Source of the DNA: Cichorium intybus
Lineage: Eukaryota > Streptophyta > Magnoliopsida > Asterales > Asteraceae
Direction: 5' to 3'
DNA length: 64,000 nucleotides
Assembly: GCA_023525715.1 (NCBI GenBank)
Contig: CM042011.1
Span: forward strand, 61,278,354-61,342,353
Shown here piece by piece: positions 46,278 through 58,082 of this stretch (the stretch's first letter is position 1; every line of letters starts with the position of its first letter). A model generated the notes under the pieces. The model did not search any database and was not told where the DNA came from. It saw only the letters and a program-made list of their open reading frames with translations. Both the position numbers and the translations under genes were made by a program.

Positions 46278-49200
46278 ATGTTGGCAGCGTTTCCTGTGGA
46301 AGAAAACGGTGAAATGGAAGGAACAAAGCAGAAATTTGGGGCTTTTCCGTTCAAACCCTACTCGATTCAAATTGATTTTATGAATGCTCTCTATGATTCT
46401 CTTGATAAAGGAGGAATCGCCATGCTCGAAAGCCCAACTGGTAATCTTGCTTCTCGTTTCGTGTGTGTGCGTGTGTGTGTTGAATTATGGGAGAAAAAGA
46501 ATGTTAATGATATGAAAACCTTTTGATACCAACAGGGACAGGAAAAACCCTGAGTATAATCTGTAGCGCTCTGCAATGGCTTGTTGATAGAAAGCAACGC
46601 AAAAATAATGACAGTTCAGTCGATAAGCATCAGAACGGAACAACTGGAGATCATTCCGGACCAGATGATGAACCTGATTGGATAAGGAGTATTCTAGGGA
46701 ATAAAAAAGTTGAAAGCCCCAAGAAGAAGGTTAAGCTAAAGAAAAGACACGGATTCAGAAGTAAAAAATGCGATAAGACCGGAATCGAGGAGAGTTTCAA
46801 CGACCTATTCAATCATTTCAGGGAGATCGAAGCTGATTACAATGTATATAGCAGGGAACAGAATAATCCGACAGTGAAAGGCGATGTAGAGAAGCTAGAT
46901 GACAAAGAGTTCCTGGTAGATGAATACGAAAGTGAAGATGAGAAAAGCGGGTTATCAAAGAGAAAAAATGGAGTTTGTTGTGGTTCATCTTCGAGTGACA
47001 GTGAAGAAGACGGCCATGAATGTAGCGATGAAGAAGAAGAAGAAGAAGCTGATTTCAAGATCTATTTCTGTAGCAGAACTCACTCGCAGCTCTCGCAGTT
47101 TGTGAAAGAATTGAAGAAGACCGTTTTTGCTAGCGAACTAAAGGTTGCATGCTTGGGCTCCAGGAAGAACTTCTGCATAAACGAAGGTAAATCGTTTGTT
47201 TTTTATCCACATCTCTTAAAAGATTCATGATCAATCCATCTGAAACTTTTCAGATGTGCTGAAGCTTGGGAATTCCACCTTCATCAACGAACGATGTTTG
47301 GATCTTCAGAAGAATAAGAAAACCCTAGTATCTAAAAAAACTGAAATTGGGGGAAGAATACGCAAGACAAAAGCCTCAAGTGGATGCCCAATGCTTACCA
47401 AACATAAGCTACAGAAACAGTTCAAAAACCAAATGACCGACCAAGGACCCTTAGACATTGAAGATCTTGTTCGTCTTGGGGGCAGTTTAGGAACTTGTCC
47501 ATATTATGGTTCCAGAAGCATGGTTCCTTCAGCCGATCTTGTTGTTCTTCCTTATCAATCTCTTCTTTCTAAATCTTCACGTGAATCACTGGGTTTAAGC
47601 TTGAAGAACAGTGTTGTTATCATAGATGAAGCTCATAACCTTGCTGACTCTCTCATCAGCATGTATGACTCCAAAATCACTTTCTTCCAGGTAATGTTTC
47701 ATCTCTGTTATTCTTTTTCTTTCTATCTTTTTATTCTTTTCTTCATGGAAGTGAATCTCTTATACACTTCTACCAAATAAGTACAGCTGGAACTTGTTAA
47801 TTCAAGTTTAGAGGGCTACTTTCAACGATTTCAGAATCTTTTAGGACCTGGCAATCGAAGACACGTTCAAACATTAAGGATTCTTACTCAAGCATTTATC
47901 CAAACTTTATGCAACAAAGATGACACCAATTTTGTTAATTCTTCCATTCACGAAGAACTTCCTAGTGGGTCTGAATGCTCTTTGCGTATCAATGAATTTG
48001 TGTTTTCTCTCAACATTGACAACATAAACTTAGTCAAACTGCTACAATATATCAAAGACAGCAACATGATTCACAAAGTGAGTATCTTTGTTGTTTTTTC
48101 GCGATTACATGTCTCTTTTTGCAAAGTTGCTCATGGGTTTCTTTTGTTTGTCTTTAAGGTCAGTGGGTATGGAGATAAGATTGTTAGCTTACAAAATGAC
48201 AGTACTACCCTCCAAGAGGGTAGTAGCATTTTATCAGCTTTTCGTGCATTAGCTGGATTATTGCTTTCATTAACAAATTACGATAGTGATGGGAGGATAA
48301 TAATCTCAAGGAAAAAACCAAAAGACTGTGGTCAACAAGGAGGATATTTAAAATACGTTATGCTCACAGGGGAAAAGATCTTTCATGAGGTTTGCTAAAA
48401 ACTTTGTAAAATCTATTTAACAATGATAATATTTTCTCAAAAGTTTAAAGGGTAAATGATCGGAAATAGCAACGTACTTTTACCCTTTTTACCAATATGG
48501 GAATGTACTCTATTTTCTACCAGTAATAGCAATGTACTTCCATCAACATGCATACTTTTTTTCACAATAATAGCAATATGTAATTCTATAATATCAACAT
48601 TACTTATATTGGTAGTGAATGTAAGTGCATTGCTATTATAGGTAAAAAGCAGATTTAAAAATAAAGTATCAGTATGTTGCTATTATGGGGCAAAAGTATA
48701 AGTATGTTGCGATTATCGGTAAAAAATGTAAGTACATTGCTATTATAGGGTAAAAAGTAGATGTGTAAAAAAATGTAAGTACGTTGCTATTTTATGTGTA
48801 AAAAGTATAACTATGTTGCTATTATCAATTAAAAAAATGTAAGTACATTGCTATTATGGGTTAAACAATTGCTATTATAGTAAAAATATAAAGTACATTG
48901 CCCATATTTGTAGCAAGAGTAAAGTACATTGTTATTCTTTTTAGATTGTCAATGAAGCCCATGCGTGCGTATTAGCTGGCGGAACTCTCCAACCAATAGA
49001 AGAAACACGCGCGCGACTCTTCCCATGGCTACCGCCACATCAGCTTCATTTCTTCTCATGTGGTCATATAATCTCACCAGACAACATTTTACCTATTTCT
49101 GTTTCACATGGGCCCACTGGTCAACCCTTGGACTTTAGCTACAACTCTAGAAGTACACCAAACATGGTCAGTATCAATTATCAAGTAAAACTTCATCTTT

Positions 49201-49958
49201 CAAAATTATCTTGTTGACTTTTTGACTTATGATAGGTCGGTGAGCTAGGGCTTCTACTTTGCAATTTAGTCACAGTAATTCCACAAGGTATTGTGGTGTT
49301 TTTTTCTTCATTTGACTATGAAGAACACGTGTACACTACATGGAAAGAAGCGGGAATTTTTAATAGAATAATGAAAAAGAAAAAAGTATTTAGAGAACCG
49401 AGAAAAAACACGGAAATTGAAATTGTTTTAAAAGAATACAAGGAATCGGTTGAAAATGGTGCGGTGCTTTTTGCGGTAGTTGGAGGGAAAATATCAGAAG
49501 GGATTAATTTTAGCGATGGAATGGGGCGTTGTATAGTTATGGTGGGGTTGCCGTACCCTAGTCCTTCTGATATCGAGTTAATGGAAAGAGTCAAATACAT
49601 CGATTCTCTTGGTGACGTGGCACAAAAGTCAAACGGTGCGTTGTGTTTCGATGGAGACGCGCACACTGGATTTGAGATTTTAAGAAGTTGTAAGCATAAA
49701 GGAAGGGAGTATTATGAAAATATTTGCATGAAGGCTGTAAATCAGTCAATAGGAAGGGCAATTAGGCATATTAATGATTATGCTGCAATCTTATTGGTCG
49801 ACACGCGATACACAACAAGTTCTTTAAAAAATAATTTTTCACACCCGACTAACAAGCTTCCAAATTGGATTAAAGATCGTCTTATTTGTAATACAAAGAA
49901 TTATGGAGAAGTTCATAGGTTGCTTCATCAATTCTTTAAATTTCATAAAAATGTATGA
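46278..49958 (+). CDS. DDX11: DDX11/CHL1-like Fe-S DNA helicase
   Basis: Seven exons (46278-46440, 46536-47186, 47254-47690, 47787-48077, 48159-48389, 48945-49166, 49236-49958) join to 905 residues. Walker A is ESPTGTGKT (51-59). An acidic insert lies near 185-230. Four cysteines at about 267, 286, 316 and 353 fit the XPD-type Fe-S cluster. The DEAH box is VVIIDEAHN (about 392-399), motif V is GGKISEGINF (748-757) and motif VI is QSIGRAIRH (835-843). The XPD/FANCJ/RTEL1/DDX11 family unwinds 5'-3' and serves replication, repair and sister-chromatid cohesion in the nucleus. The N-terminal FPFKPYSIQIDFM and the length favour DDX11 over XPD or RTEL1. MLAAF is the first ATG. A second in-frame Met (MEGTKQK) is possible. 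Confidence 0.93.
48440..48940. repeat. Minisatellite-like array in DDX11 intron 5
   Basis: Around fifteen diverged copies of a unit like GTAAGTACATTGCTATTAT(A)GGTAAAAA, in both orientations, fill the intron. The outer ends (ATAGCAACGTACTTTTACCC left; AAAGTACATTGTTATTC right) match the ends of the MITE in the PDIL intron, so the array probably grew from such an element. Confidence 0.65.
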
Positions 49959-49969
49959 CACATTGACAC

Positions 49970-50245
49970 GTGTCGGTATTGAATTGGTTAGGTTTCAATT
50001 TTTGTGACATGTGTGGGTTTTGGCCTCTTTAAAGTATGTTTCCTTTTGTGAAAGATGATTTGCATGTTTCGGACTCAAATTAGTCACTAGAAAATGACTG
50101 GACTTTTTATTTTATTTCAGAGTCCCATATGTGATGTATTGGTTTTAATGCATTTTGATGAATTATCCCCCTTTTCACCAACACTGTGGTACCACTTTAT
50201 TTGAAGATTGATTATGCTCTACATACAGCTAAGCTCCAAATAAAT

Positions 50246-50276
<31 letters not shown>

Positions 50277-50867
50277 TCTTTCTTTATTCGTATCAATATT
50301 AGGTCTTCTATTTTAGCAATGAATAACCAGTAAAAGAGCATAGGCTTCTTGTTTACGTGTGGTTTTTTATGGGCCAAAAGGATGAAAAAGTATATAGATT
50401 TTATGTGACATATTAGTTATAAATTTTGGAATTTTGTTTCAGAGAAACTTAAAACATTTAAGTGAGCGTTCACCTATACCAATCACCTTTACCTTTGCTC
50501 CTTAATTAGTGGCAATGCACTTTTGACAATATAAACGGTCAAATATTCAAGTGTGCATTATCATTACACATCTTTTTTTTTTTTCCTTGAAAACATATTC
50601 CATTCTTTTTATCAGTGTGTAAACAAAAAGAAGAATAAATAAACCGCTCCTGACCCAATAAAGATTCCAATTTTTATTTTGAAATCTCAAGCCGGCTACA
50701 TTTTGAACTAAATTTATACTTTTACCCATTGTAGCAACATACTTATATTTTGCTACAAGTAATTTATATTATCACTTTATCAGTAAACAAATGTATGTAA
50801 GTACGTGATAACAACTCGTGAGACTTTGAGTTACTATAGTGAAGGTTGTCACTTGTCACCTTAAATA

Positions 50868-50870
<3 letters not shown>
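49970..50870. other. 3' flank of helicase gene and 5' flank of next gene
   Basis: No coding frame. TAGCAACATACTTATATTTTGC at about 50730 (read in parts) is another copy of the repeat family seen in two introns. A T-run lies at 50572. Confidence 0.4.

Positions 50871-50872
<2 letters not shown>

Positions 50873-50905
<33 letters not shown>
50873..50905. repeat. (TC)n microsatellite in a 5' leader
   Basis: About 15 TC units lie roughly 70 bases before the ATG at 50973. Pyrimidine-rich tracts are common in plant 5' leaders. Confidence 0.9.
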
Positions 50906-50908
<3 letters not shown>

Positions 50909-50972
50909 GTTTAAGGAGTTGTAAACCCTTGAGAAGATTCAAAAACTTGATAGAACAACAAAAGAGGTACAA

Positions 50973-51239
50973 ATGCTGCTCAGAAAAACCTTACACAAAA
51001 CAAAAAACTTCCTCCACAAAACCCTTCAAAACTTCAAGTCCTTCATCTTTGGAGGGTACAAAAAGCTATCCAAGGCCCCTTCTTTGAAACTTTTCAACCA
51101 CCCAAAAATGCAGCAACTCGACAATTTCTACAAAGAATTCTGTGAGACGTGGGATTCTGATGTCAATAATGCAAAACCAAACATCAAGGTTTCAGAAAAA
51201 AGAGACATCGAATCAAATGGAAGTGTCATCAATGTTTCA

Positions 51240-51270
<31 letters not shown>

Positions 51271-51599
51271 ACAGCAGCAACAACAAATCGGTAGTGATTA
51301 ATGGTTTTGAAGATACGAAAGATGTGGGCTCTTCAAAATATGGTGACATAGGGAGCCAAAGCCGTGTTTTGGAGCAAAAAATGAAAGAATTGGAGATGAT
51401 GGATATGAAAGATGAAGAACACGTGTTAGATGTAGAAGAAGTTCTTCACTACTATTCTCTTCTTACTAGTCCGATTTATCAAGATCTTGTTGATAAATTT
51501 TTTACAGATATGTACGCGGATTTCCATGTTCCACAGCCACCTGTAAGAAGTAACAGCATGAATAGTTCGATAAGGAGACTAGGCCCTTTGAACATCTAG
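50973..51599 (+). CDS. Small intronless plant protein of unknown function
   Basis: A 208-residue frame with ATG at 50973. The N-terminal part is basic (MLLRKTLHKTKNFLHKTLQN, then FKSFIFGGYKKLSKAP). The middle is acidic with a poly-Asn/Ser run coded by CAA/AAC repeats. The C-terminal part is conserved-looking (VEEVLHYYSLLTSPIYQDLV, DKFFTDMYADFHVPQPP) and ends RRLGPLNI. The layout of a basic N-terminus, a low-complexity middle and a short helical C-terminal block is that of small plant-specific proteins, but I cannot assign a family or role. No signal peptide or membrane span is visible. Confidence 0.7.
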
Positions 51600-51609
51600 A
51601 CGTGTTGCT

Positions 51610-52240
51610 TAATTAAGTTGAGTACTCCAGTGTGTGCATTTGCGTGTTAGTGTGTGTTTTCGTGTTCTTGATTTGGGTGATTACCTTTTTTACATGGATA
51701 TGAATTGGGATTTATGGATTATAAATGCAAAGCTACGTATTTACGTAAATCGAGGGTTGTATCACTTTTGCAATGGGTTTTTTGGTTGGCGATTCGGCCA
51801 ATGTGCTCGGCTATATTTGTATACTTGTTTTAAGATGCTAAAGAATAATGTTTTATTATTCAGATGAATAGAATTGAATGTTTTTTTTGTAAATTTGAGT
51901 TTTCAACTAACTGGAACTCTGAAAGGTGAAAGCTTTATGCAGATATTTATGCATGAAAGTCTATCCAAGTTGAAAGTGGTAAATAATCACCATGTTTGTC
52001 ATATTCGTCAGATACTATTAGAATGCCTATATTTAAGATAAAGAAGAAAAGACAAATAGTAATAAAACAGGATGGGTTGTAGAATCCAAAGACACCAATA
52101 ATGCTGCAGATAACAATATAGATATACGCAACTCGATACATAAGCCAAATATTTGATTTTAAATAATTGAACATATTCAATGTTAGTGCTCAAAACGCTT
52201 TATACAAATACTTATGCCTAAAAGTATGATAACGAGTTCA
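51610..52240. other. Intergenic stretch
   Basis: The 3' flank of the preceding gene. Short open frames without family features. Nothing else seen. Confidence 0.4.
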
Positions 52241-53035
52241 AATTGATATAAATAAAAAGATAAGTATACTACAACCACATGCAGAGGTGGAGCCAGGATT
52301 TTTGAATAAAGGGGGCTTACATCATGATAAAAATACACTACTAGGCCTGAAATGGTACATTGATTTTGAAGTTGGTATGGTTCATGTTTAATATAAAAAT
52401 CATCTAATCTCATCATGTTGGTGGCTTGGATAGCTTAAGATCGAAAACCAATTTCCTGAGATCATGAATCAAAAAATCTGTTTGTCCTAATATTATCACT
52501 AATGGGATATAATTATGGATCATTAACGTCTTATTCTCGCCTAAAGAAAATTAATGGTTCTATTTTTTACTTATGATTCATCCTATGATTATAAGAAACC
52601 AAATGATAATAATAATAATACTATTAAGCAAATTACCAAAAAATAAATATGTAATAGAATTAAAACATTCGGCAGTAGATTTGTAGAGATATATGTATTG
52701 CTTTTTATATGGGGATTGAGATTTATGGAGAAACCTGGTCAAATAAGGAATGTCCTTATATTATGTGGCTGAAATTTAATTAAAAGGAGTCTTTGAACTT
52801 ATCTCATAAAACCGGTGTTGAAGTTTATTATAATTATATATGGCTAGACACTAGTATTAAGCATATTATTCATTTGAAAAAGTTAGAGATGGCGAAGCAT
52901 CCGCATGCCACCCCACCCCACTGTCTCTGCCTCTACTGACTACATGCAAGCAGGAGTGGTTGACAAAAACAAACGACCAAAGGAAAAATCAAAATCAACT
53001 AAAATATTTTGAATTTAAAGAAAGTCGTTAATTTG
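52241..53035. repeat. Copy 1 of a three-copy repeat, split by a hAT element
   Basis: Left part 52241-52281 (AAATTGATATAAATAAAAAG, TACTACAAC) and right part 52939-53035 (GACCAAAGGAAAAATC...AAAGAAAGTCGTT) match 53266-53400 and 62545-62650. Confidence 0.6.
52282..52938. mobile_element. Non-autonomous hAT-like element, 657 bp
   Basis: The ends CAGAGGTGGAGCCAGG (left) and CAGTAGAGGCAGAGAC (right, reverse complement) are imperfect inverted repeats with the CAG...CTG termini of hAT elements. Flanks ACCACATG (52274-52281) and ACTACATG (52939-52946) are an 8-bp duplication with one mismatch. No transposase. Confidence 0.6.
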
Positions 53036-53265
53036 TTCTTTTTTTAAGTTATTTTAGAGAGGGACTATTCCAATTGTATTCAAGTTGTCAACATGCCTCA
53101 AAATATTATAAAAATATAACAACCTCTCTATTTTCAAATTTTACTGCTATACCAGGTATAATAGGTCATATATCATATTTACACTTTTGCCCCGAATTTA
53201 ATTTTTATTATAAATTTGGTCCAAATTTTAAATTTTGTTATGGATATGGTCCGAAGTCTTTTTTA

Positions 53266-53400
53266 AACAAATTGATACATAATTAAAGATCAAGTATACC
53301 ACAACTATATACAAATAGAAGTTGATGGAAACAAAGGACCAAAGACTGAAAAATATCAAACTTAACTCAAATATTTAATATTGAGGAAAGTTGTTGACGC
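53266..53400. repeat. Copy 2 of the three-copy repeat
   Basis: Shares AAATTGATACATAATTAAAG, AGAAGTTGATGGAA, AAAGGACCAAAGAC and ACTCAAATATTT with copies 1 and 3. Non-coding. Confidence 0.6.
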
Positions 53401-54404
53401 GCTTTCTCCAAAGAAACCCCAAGAATACAAAACCTATAAAAATATTAAATATTTTCAATTCAATAATGAACGTGAATATACAACTCCTCCTTTCACACTT
53501 TTTTCGACGAAAAACTGGTATTCAATTTTGCTTCTCTTGTTATCACACCTGTAACGCCAAGATACTCTTTTTATAATTATTATAAAAGGGTAAATTGGTC
53601 ATTTTACCTTGTAAGGGTAAAATGGTCTTTTGGACAGAAAAGTATTTGGTTTGAAATAATATTTTAAGTTTTGGACTTAAAATGTTATCAAAACTGATTT
53701 TTGGTCGTTTTACCGAAAAAGGGTATTTTGGTCATCTGACCAAGTCAACGACCAATTATGTAAAAATATTGTTGGTTGTGGCCAAAATGTAAGAAATGAA
53801 AGTTTTATTGTAATAAAACTTGGTTATTGTGGTCAAAGTTCAAGGAAATGAACTTAGGGACCAAATTTGTAAAAATTTGTGATATATATAGAGAGAGTTG
53901 ACTCTCTTTGACTGGCCATTGTTTGCAGCTACGGGAGAGAGTTTCTCTCTAGAAATTCTGCAGAAGTTGGAGGAATTCTTGAAGGTTGAGGCTTGAATTT
54001 CGATTCCTAGCTTTGGAATGAAGGATTGGAAGCTTTGAAGGTTGGTATTCCAAGTTCTAGCTTGTTATTTCTTGATGGGTTTTGTAGCAACTCAAAACTG
54101 CATTTGCAGTGATGATTATGTGTTTAAGTTGATGTAATACTTCCCTTAAGTCATTAGAATAAGGACTTAACTAAAGAAAGTGGAAGTAGGTTGCTATTAG
54201 TGATGAATTTGAAGTTTGGGGTTGTTAGAACTAAGAACCCTAATTCTTCATTTTGATTGATTTGGTTGTTTTGGATGGTGGAAAACCTTGTCAAGGTATA
54301 AGGTTTTAGTCCTAGAACAAACCCCAATCGATTAAGGACCTGATTAAGGCCTTAATGGACCAAAACTGCTTGCTACAGTGCATAAATCGCGGCTGGACAG
54401 GAGG

Positions 54405-54495
54405 CACCTGCAGGTGCCAGGCGCGGTGCGCCCAAAAGCCTGGCGGGGTGCGCCCAGGCGCAGTGCGCCCATGCCTGGGCGGGGTGCGCCCCTCA
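54405..54495. repeat. GC-rich GTGCGCCC repeats inside the solo LTR
   Basis: GTGCGCCC occurs four times in about 80 bases, in an otherwise AT-rich element. Confidence 0.85.
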
Positions 54496-54954
54496 GACAG
54501 GAACTTTGAAACGCTATCTTTTGCGTTGCTTGTCCGATTAAGCCCAAATTTGAACCATAGGTGTATTATGGTCTGAAAAGTTTGGGAAAATTTTTAGATT
54601 GAGTTTTCGACCCCTCGGGGGCACTGTAGACCGATCCGAATGTCCCGGTGAATAGTAAAATTCATATAAAGTTAGTAAACGGAAAGTTTATTAACTAGGC
54701 ATTGTTTGTAACAATGTTTTATTGAACTCTAGTGTATTAGAGTTAGTTGAAATGGGTATTAACCTATAATCATGTTGAAAATGATTAAATTATAGGTGCG
54801 GGACAAAATTCTACGGATCGTATCGGAAAGCAAGGAATTAAATGCAGCTAGCATCCAGGTGAGTAATCTCACTGATATCATATGTGATATATGATGATTG
54901 TATTGTTACAGGTTGAAACGGCTTCGAGGGACGAAAATGACAAGTGTAAAAATA

Positions 54955-55570
54955 TATGTAAAAGACAATACCAGATAAGCCGTGAGTCATTGCGATGACA
55001 AGAACGGAGCTGTGAGTCAATACATATATATACACTATGATGTGACAATATCAGATAAGCCGTGAGTCTATAATAGACAAGAACGGAGCTGTGAGTCAAC
55101 CTTTTATTGACAAGACCGGAACCAGCCGTGAGTCAGTAAAATGAAATGACAAGACCGGATCCAGCCGTGAGTCAATAAACTTATATAGACAAGACCGGAA
55201 CCAGCCGTGAGTCTAGGCAACAGCGGGATTTTCCTGTGAGCCACATATTTTAGGCAACAGCGGGCTAACCCGTGAGCCATATCTATCCGGTGCGGCCTTC
55301 GGGCTATGTCTCCGATGCGGCCTTCGGGCTATGATATTTGGTACAGCCTGTTTGGCTATGATTTTGTTACAGGTACATTGTGCAGCCTGTTTGGCTATGA
55401 TTTTGTTACAGGTACTTGGTGCGGCCTTTTTGGCTATGATATCGGGTTATTAAACCCAGCTGGTGCAGCCTGCGGGCTATGAATTGTATATTGATAATGT
55501 TTTGGTGTAGCTTATATAGCTATGACACAGGGTGCGGCTGTTAGCCATGATATATGATGCAGTCCGATGT
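54955..55570. repeat. Tandem repeats inside the solo LTR
   Basis: First, five to six units of GACAAGA(A/C)CGGA..C(A)GC(C/T)GTGAGTC (54955-55215), then two of GGCAACAGCGGG...GTGAGCC. Then about seven units of GTGCGGCCT..(C/T)GGGCTATGA (55285-55560). Array growth explains part of the LTR's large size. Confidence 0.85.
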
Positions 55571-56079
55571 GACTGAGAGAGATGGGACAGAAATAGTTGT
55601 ATATGGTTATATGTGCAAATAATTGACATGGTTTGATAATTGCAGGTTATCATATTATAGTCTGTAAGACTATAATTTAGGATGTGAAATCCTAAGAGAT
55701 ATTTGGTTAGCCAGTAAGGCTAGGAGTTTGGATTTGATATCCAGACAGTTATATGTTTGTGTTTTGATACGTGTTATCTGCAGAATTGATTATTCACTGA
55801 GCTTTGTAGCTCATACCGTTTGTTACTGTCCCTGCAGGTTAGCATGATACTGATAGGGGACAAGATAGAGTCCGTGACTCGTGAAGTAGGACTCGTAGAT
55901 GCTGTCAGTAGCAGCCCGGCTTTAAAGGAGTTATGGTATTTTATACTCTCCTTGATACACTTGTACCCGTATTTATTAAAATATACCCCTTGTTATGGTT
56001 TTATGTATTGAAACCTGTGTTTTAAATGAAAATTTTTTCAGGGGTGTTTTTGTTTTAAAAGCCGGGTGTTACAACACCT

Positions 56080-58020
56080 CCCATCAAAATGGTAAATTCG
56101 AATGAATACTTCGTACGATAAACAATACCACCCATATGCTCCTTTGCCACGGCTTCCTTTCAGTTCCACCCACGTATGGGGTACAAGCACTCCTCATGAC
56201 CAATCATCTTCTCAACCTACTTTTCTTTACCTCTGCTAACAATGACACTCCTTTTTATCTATTGTTTCACAAACAATCCTGCTAGACACGCCTTCATGTT
56301 TTTGGGTCGCTTCGCTACCCTCAAGTCACCACTCCATATAAGCTCACACCACGTACCACCCCATACATTTTCCTTGGCTACCCCTCCCAACACCTGGGTA
56401 TTTGTTGCCTTGATCTCTCAACAACTAAATTATCATATGTTGTAATGTCACCTTTGACGAATTTGTTCATCCTTTCAGGTCAATGACCCCAACTCACTGT
56501 CCCTTACACGACTTTCTTGACAATTTGTCTTTACCTACCCACATCTTGTCAAACTCTCCTCCTTCACACTGTTTAACCCACTCTTCGTCCCCCTCGACCC
56601 AACCATCAATGCTTAACTCGCCCCACTCCAACGTATCAGCATCATTTGCCCATCCCACACTACCTATATCTTCCCTTCTACCCTAATACTTCAGTCCAAC
56701 CCTCCCCTTGCATCACCGACTATCTCGAACATGACCCTAATTCTTACTCAGGCCAAGATTAGTATCACCAAAACCATTCGGTGTTTAAATTTAAAAACCC
56801 CACCACATCCTCTGGATGTATTTTTAGGTTATACATGGTTATACATGATCCTAATCGGCTCTGGGGCATGAATTAAGAGTACTGAACTATTCTTGCTAAC
56901 AGTATGTGGGTACATGTCCCTCTTCCCATTAGGTTAATATTTTCTGATCTATATGGTTGTTCAAGCAGAAGTAAAATGTTGTTGGTTCTCTTGCCCGTTA
57001 TAAGCTTACATTGTAGCCAATGGAAAACTTTAGCAAATTGACATTAATTATCATTAGACTTTTAGTCTAATTAGCAAACCGGCTACATACATATCGATAC
57101 TGGCCAATCCATCAAATAGACGTGAATAATGCATTTTTTCATGGTCAACTTCATAGGACTATATACATGTATCAGTCCCCTAGGTTTCGTGACCCTATAT
57201 TCTCGAGCCATGTATGCCATTTTTGTTGAAATACGATAGCAAAATAACAACGCATCGAAAACAAAAACTAAAGATCATATTCTACCATGGATCACAAAAT
57301 CATGCACACTTTTGTAATTGTAAACTGAAGAGGGATCAAGATATACCTTTTATAAACTCATATTGATCTCGTTAGGATGTCTAGAGCCCATAGTAGAACT
57401 CCTCTAATGGAATCGTATCCAAGACAACGATCCAACACCCGTTAATGAAGTATAAACCTTTGCTTGAAGTTTTAGCACGTTATCTTATGGGTATTTGAAG
57501 AAATCTGCCGTATACTGAGGATGGGGAGGAGATGAACAAATTTTAGGATTTCTAGGATTGATTTACAACTCAAATCTAGGGTTTTATTTATAGTGCATTT
57601 CATCCATATCTCCTCCGGATAATGACTATTTGAAATTCAAACTGTTGATAATTTCACTTTAGTCCTTTATCCTATTTTAGTTTCTAATTAATATACATTT
57701 ACTTTTGATATATTAATAAAATTAACCCTCATGTTTATTTTCCGATTTCTTTTGGCTAAATTGTTTCTTGCGTGTAACCCAAAAGGACCATTCTATTTAT
57801 AGTAATATTACCAACTTGTTATGACCATGGACATATAACCAACAATTTTTACAGGACCATTCTATTTATAGTAATATTACCAACTTGTTATGACCATGGA
57901 CATATAACCAACAATTTTTACAGGTCGATATATGGCCTCAAGCAGGCTCATCAGTCATCGTTTTAGTAGTTTGCCCAGTTATCATCAACATTGGTTTTCA
58001 GCATAGTTGGTCTGTTTCAT
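56080..58020 (+). mobile_element. Degenerate copia pol (integrase-RT) with an insertion
   Basis: Integrase C-terminal words can be read with stops and shifts: ILNNDTPFYLLFHKQ-like, RTTPYIFLGYPSQHLG and CCLDLSTTKLSYVV (56230-56450). RT words follow at 57095-57180 (WPIHQIDVNNAFFHGQLHRT, YMYQSPRFRDP) and resume at 57922 (RSIYGLKQAHQS). Between them 57190-57921 is foreign DNA, ending in two 69-bp tandem copies. Confidence 0.75.
57784..57921. repeat. Two-copy 69-bp tandem repeat
   Basis: AGGACCATTCTATTTATAGT...AATTTTTAC is repeated head to tail with no difference I can see. It directly borders the resumption of the copia RT reading. Confidence 0.9.
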
Positions 58021-58082
58021 ACTTTTAATCTATCGAAATGGGTCCTTTATGACTTTTCTACTTTTAGAAACAAATAATCTTC

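Larger units (their letters stand above)
53550..56073 (+). mobile_element. Solo LTR, 2524 bp, with ACACC target duplication
   Basis: It starts TGTAACGCC and ends GGGTGTTACA. The same 5 bases, ACACC, lie on both sides (53545-53549, 56074-56078). No primer site, gag or pol adjoins it, so it is a solo LTR left by LTR-LTR recombination. The orientation is not proven. A TATATATAGAGAG box near 53881 supports plus. Confidence 0.88.

Noticed and set aside
54355..54576. GC-rich island near 54.4 kb as a CpG promoter or gene
   Set aside because: It is a short GTGCGCCC array inside a solo LTR with an intact target duplication.
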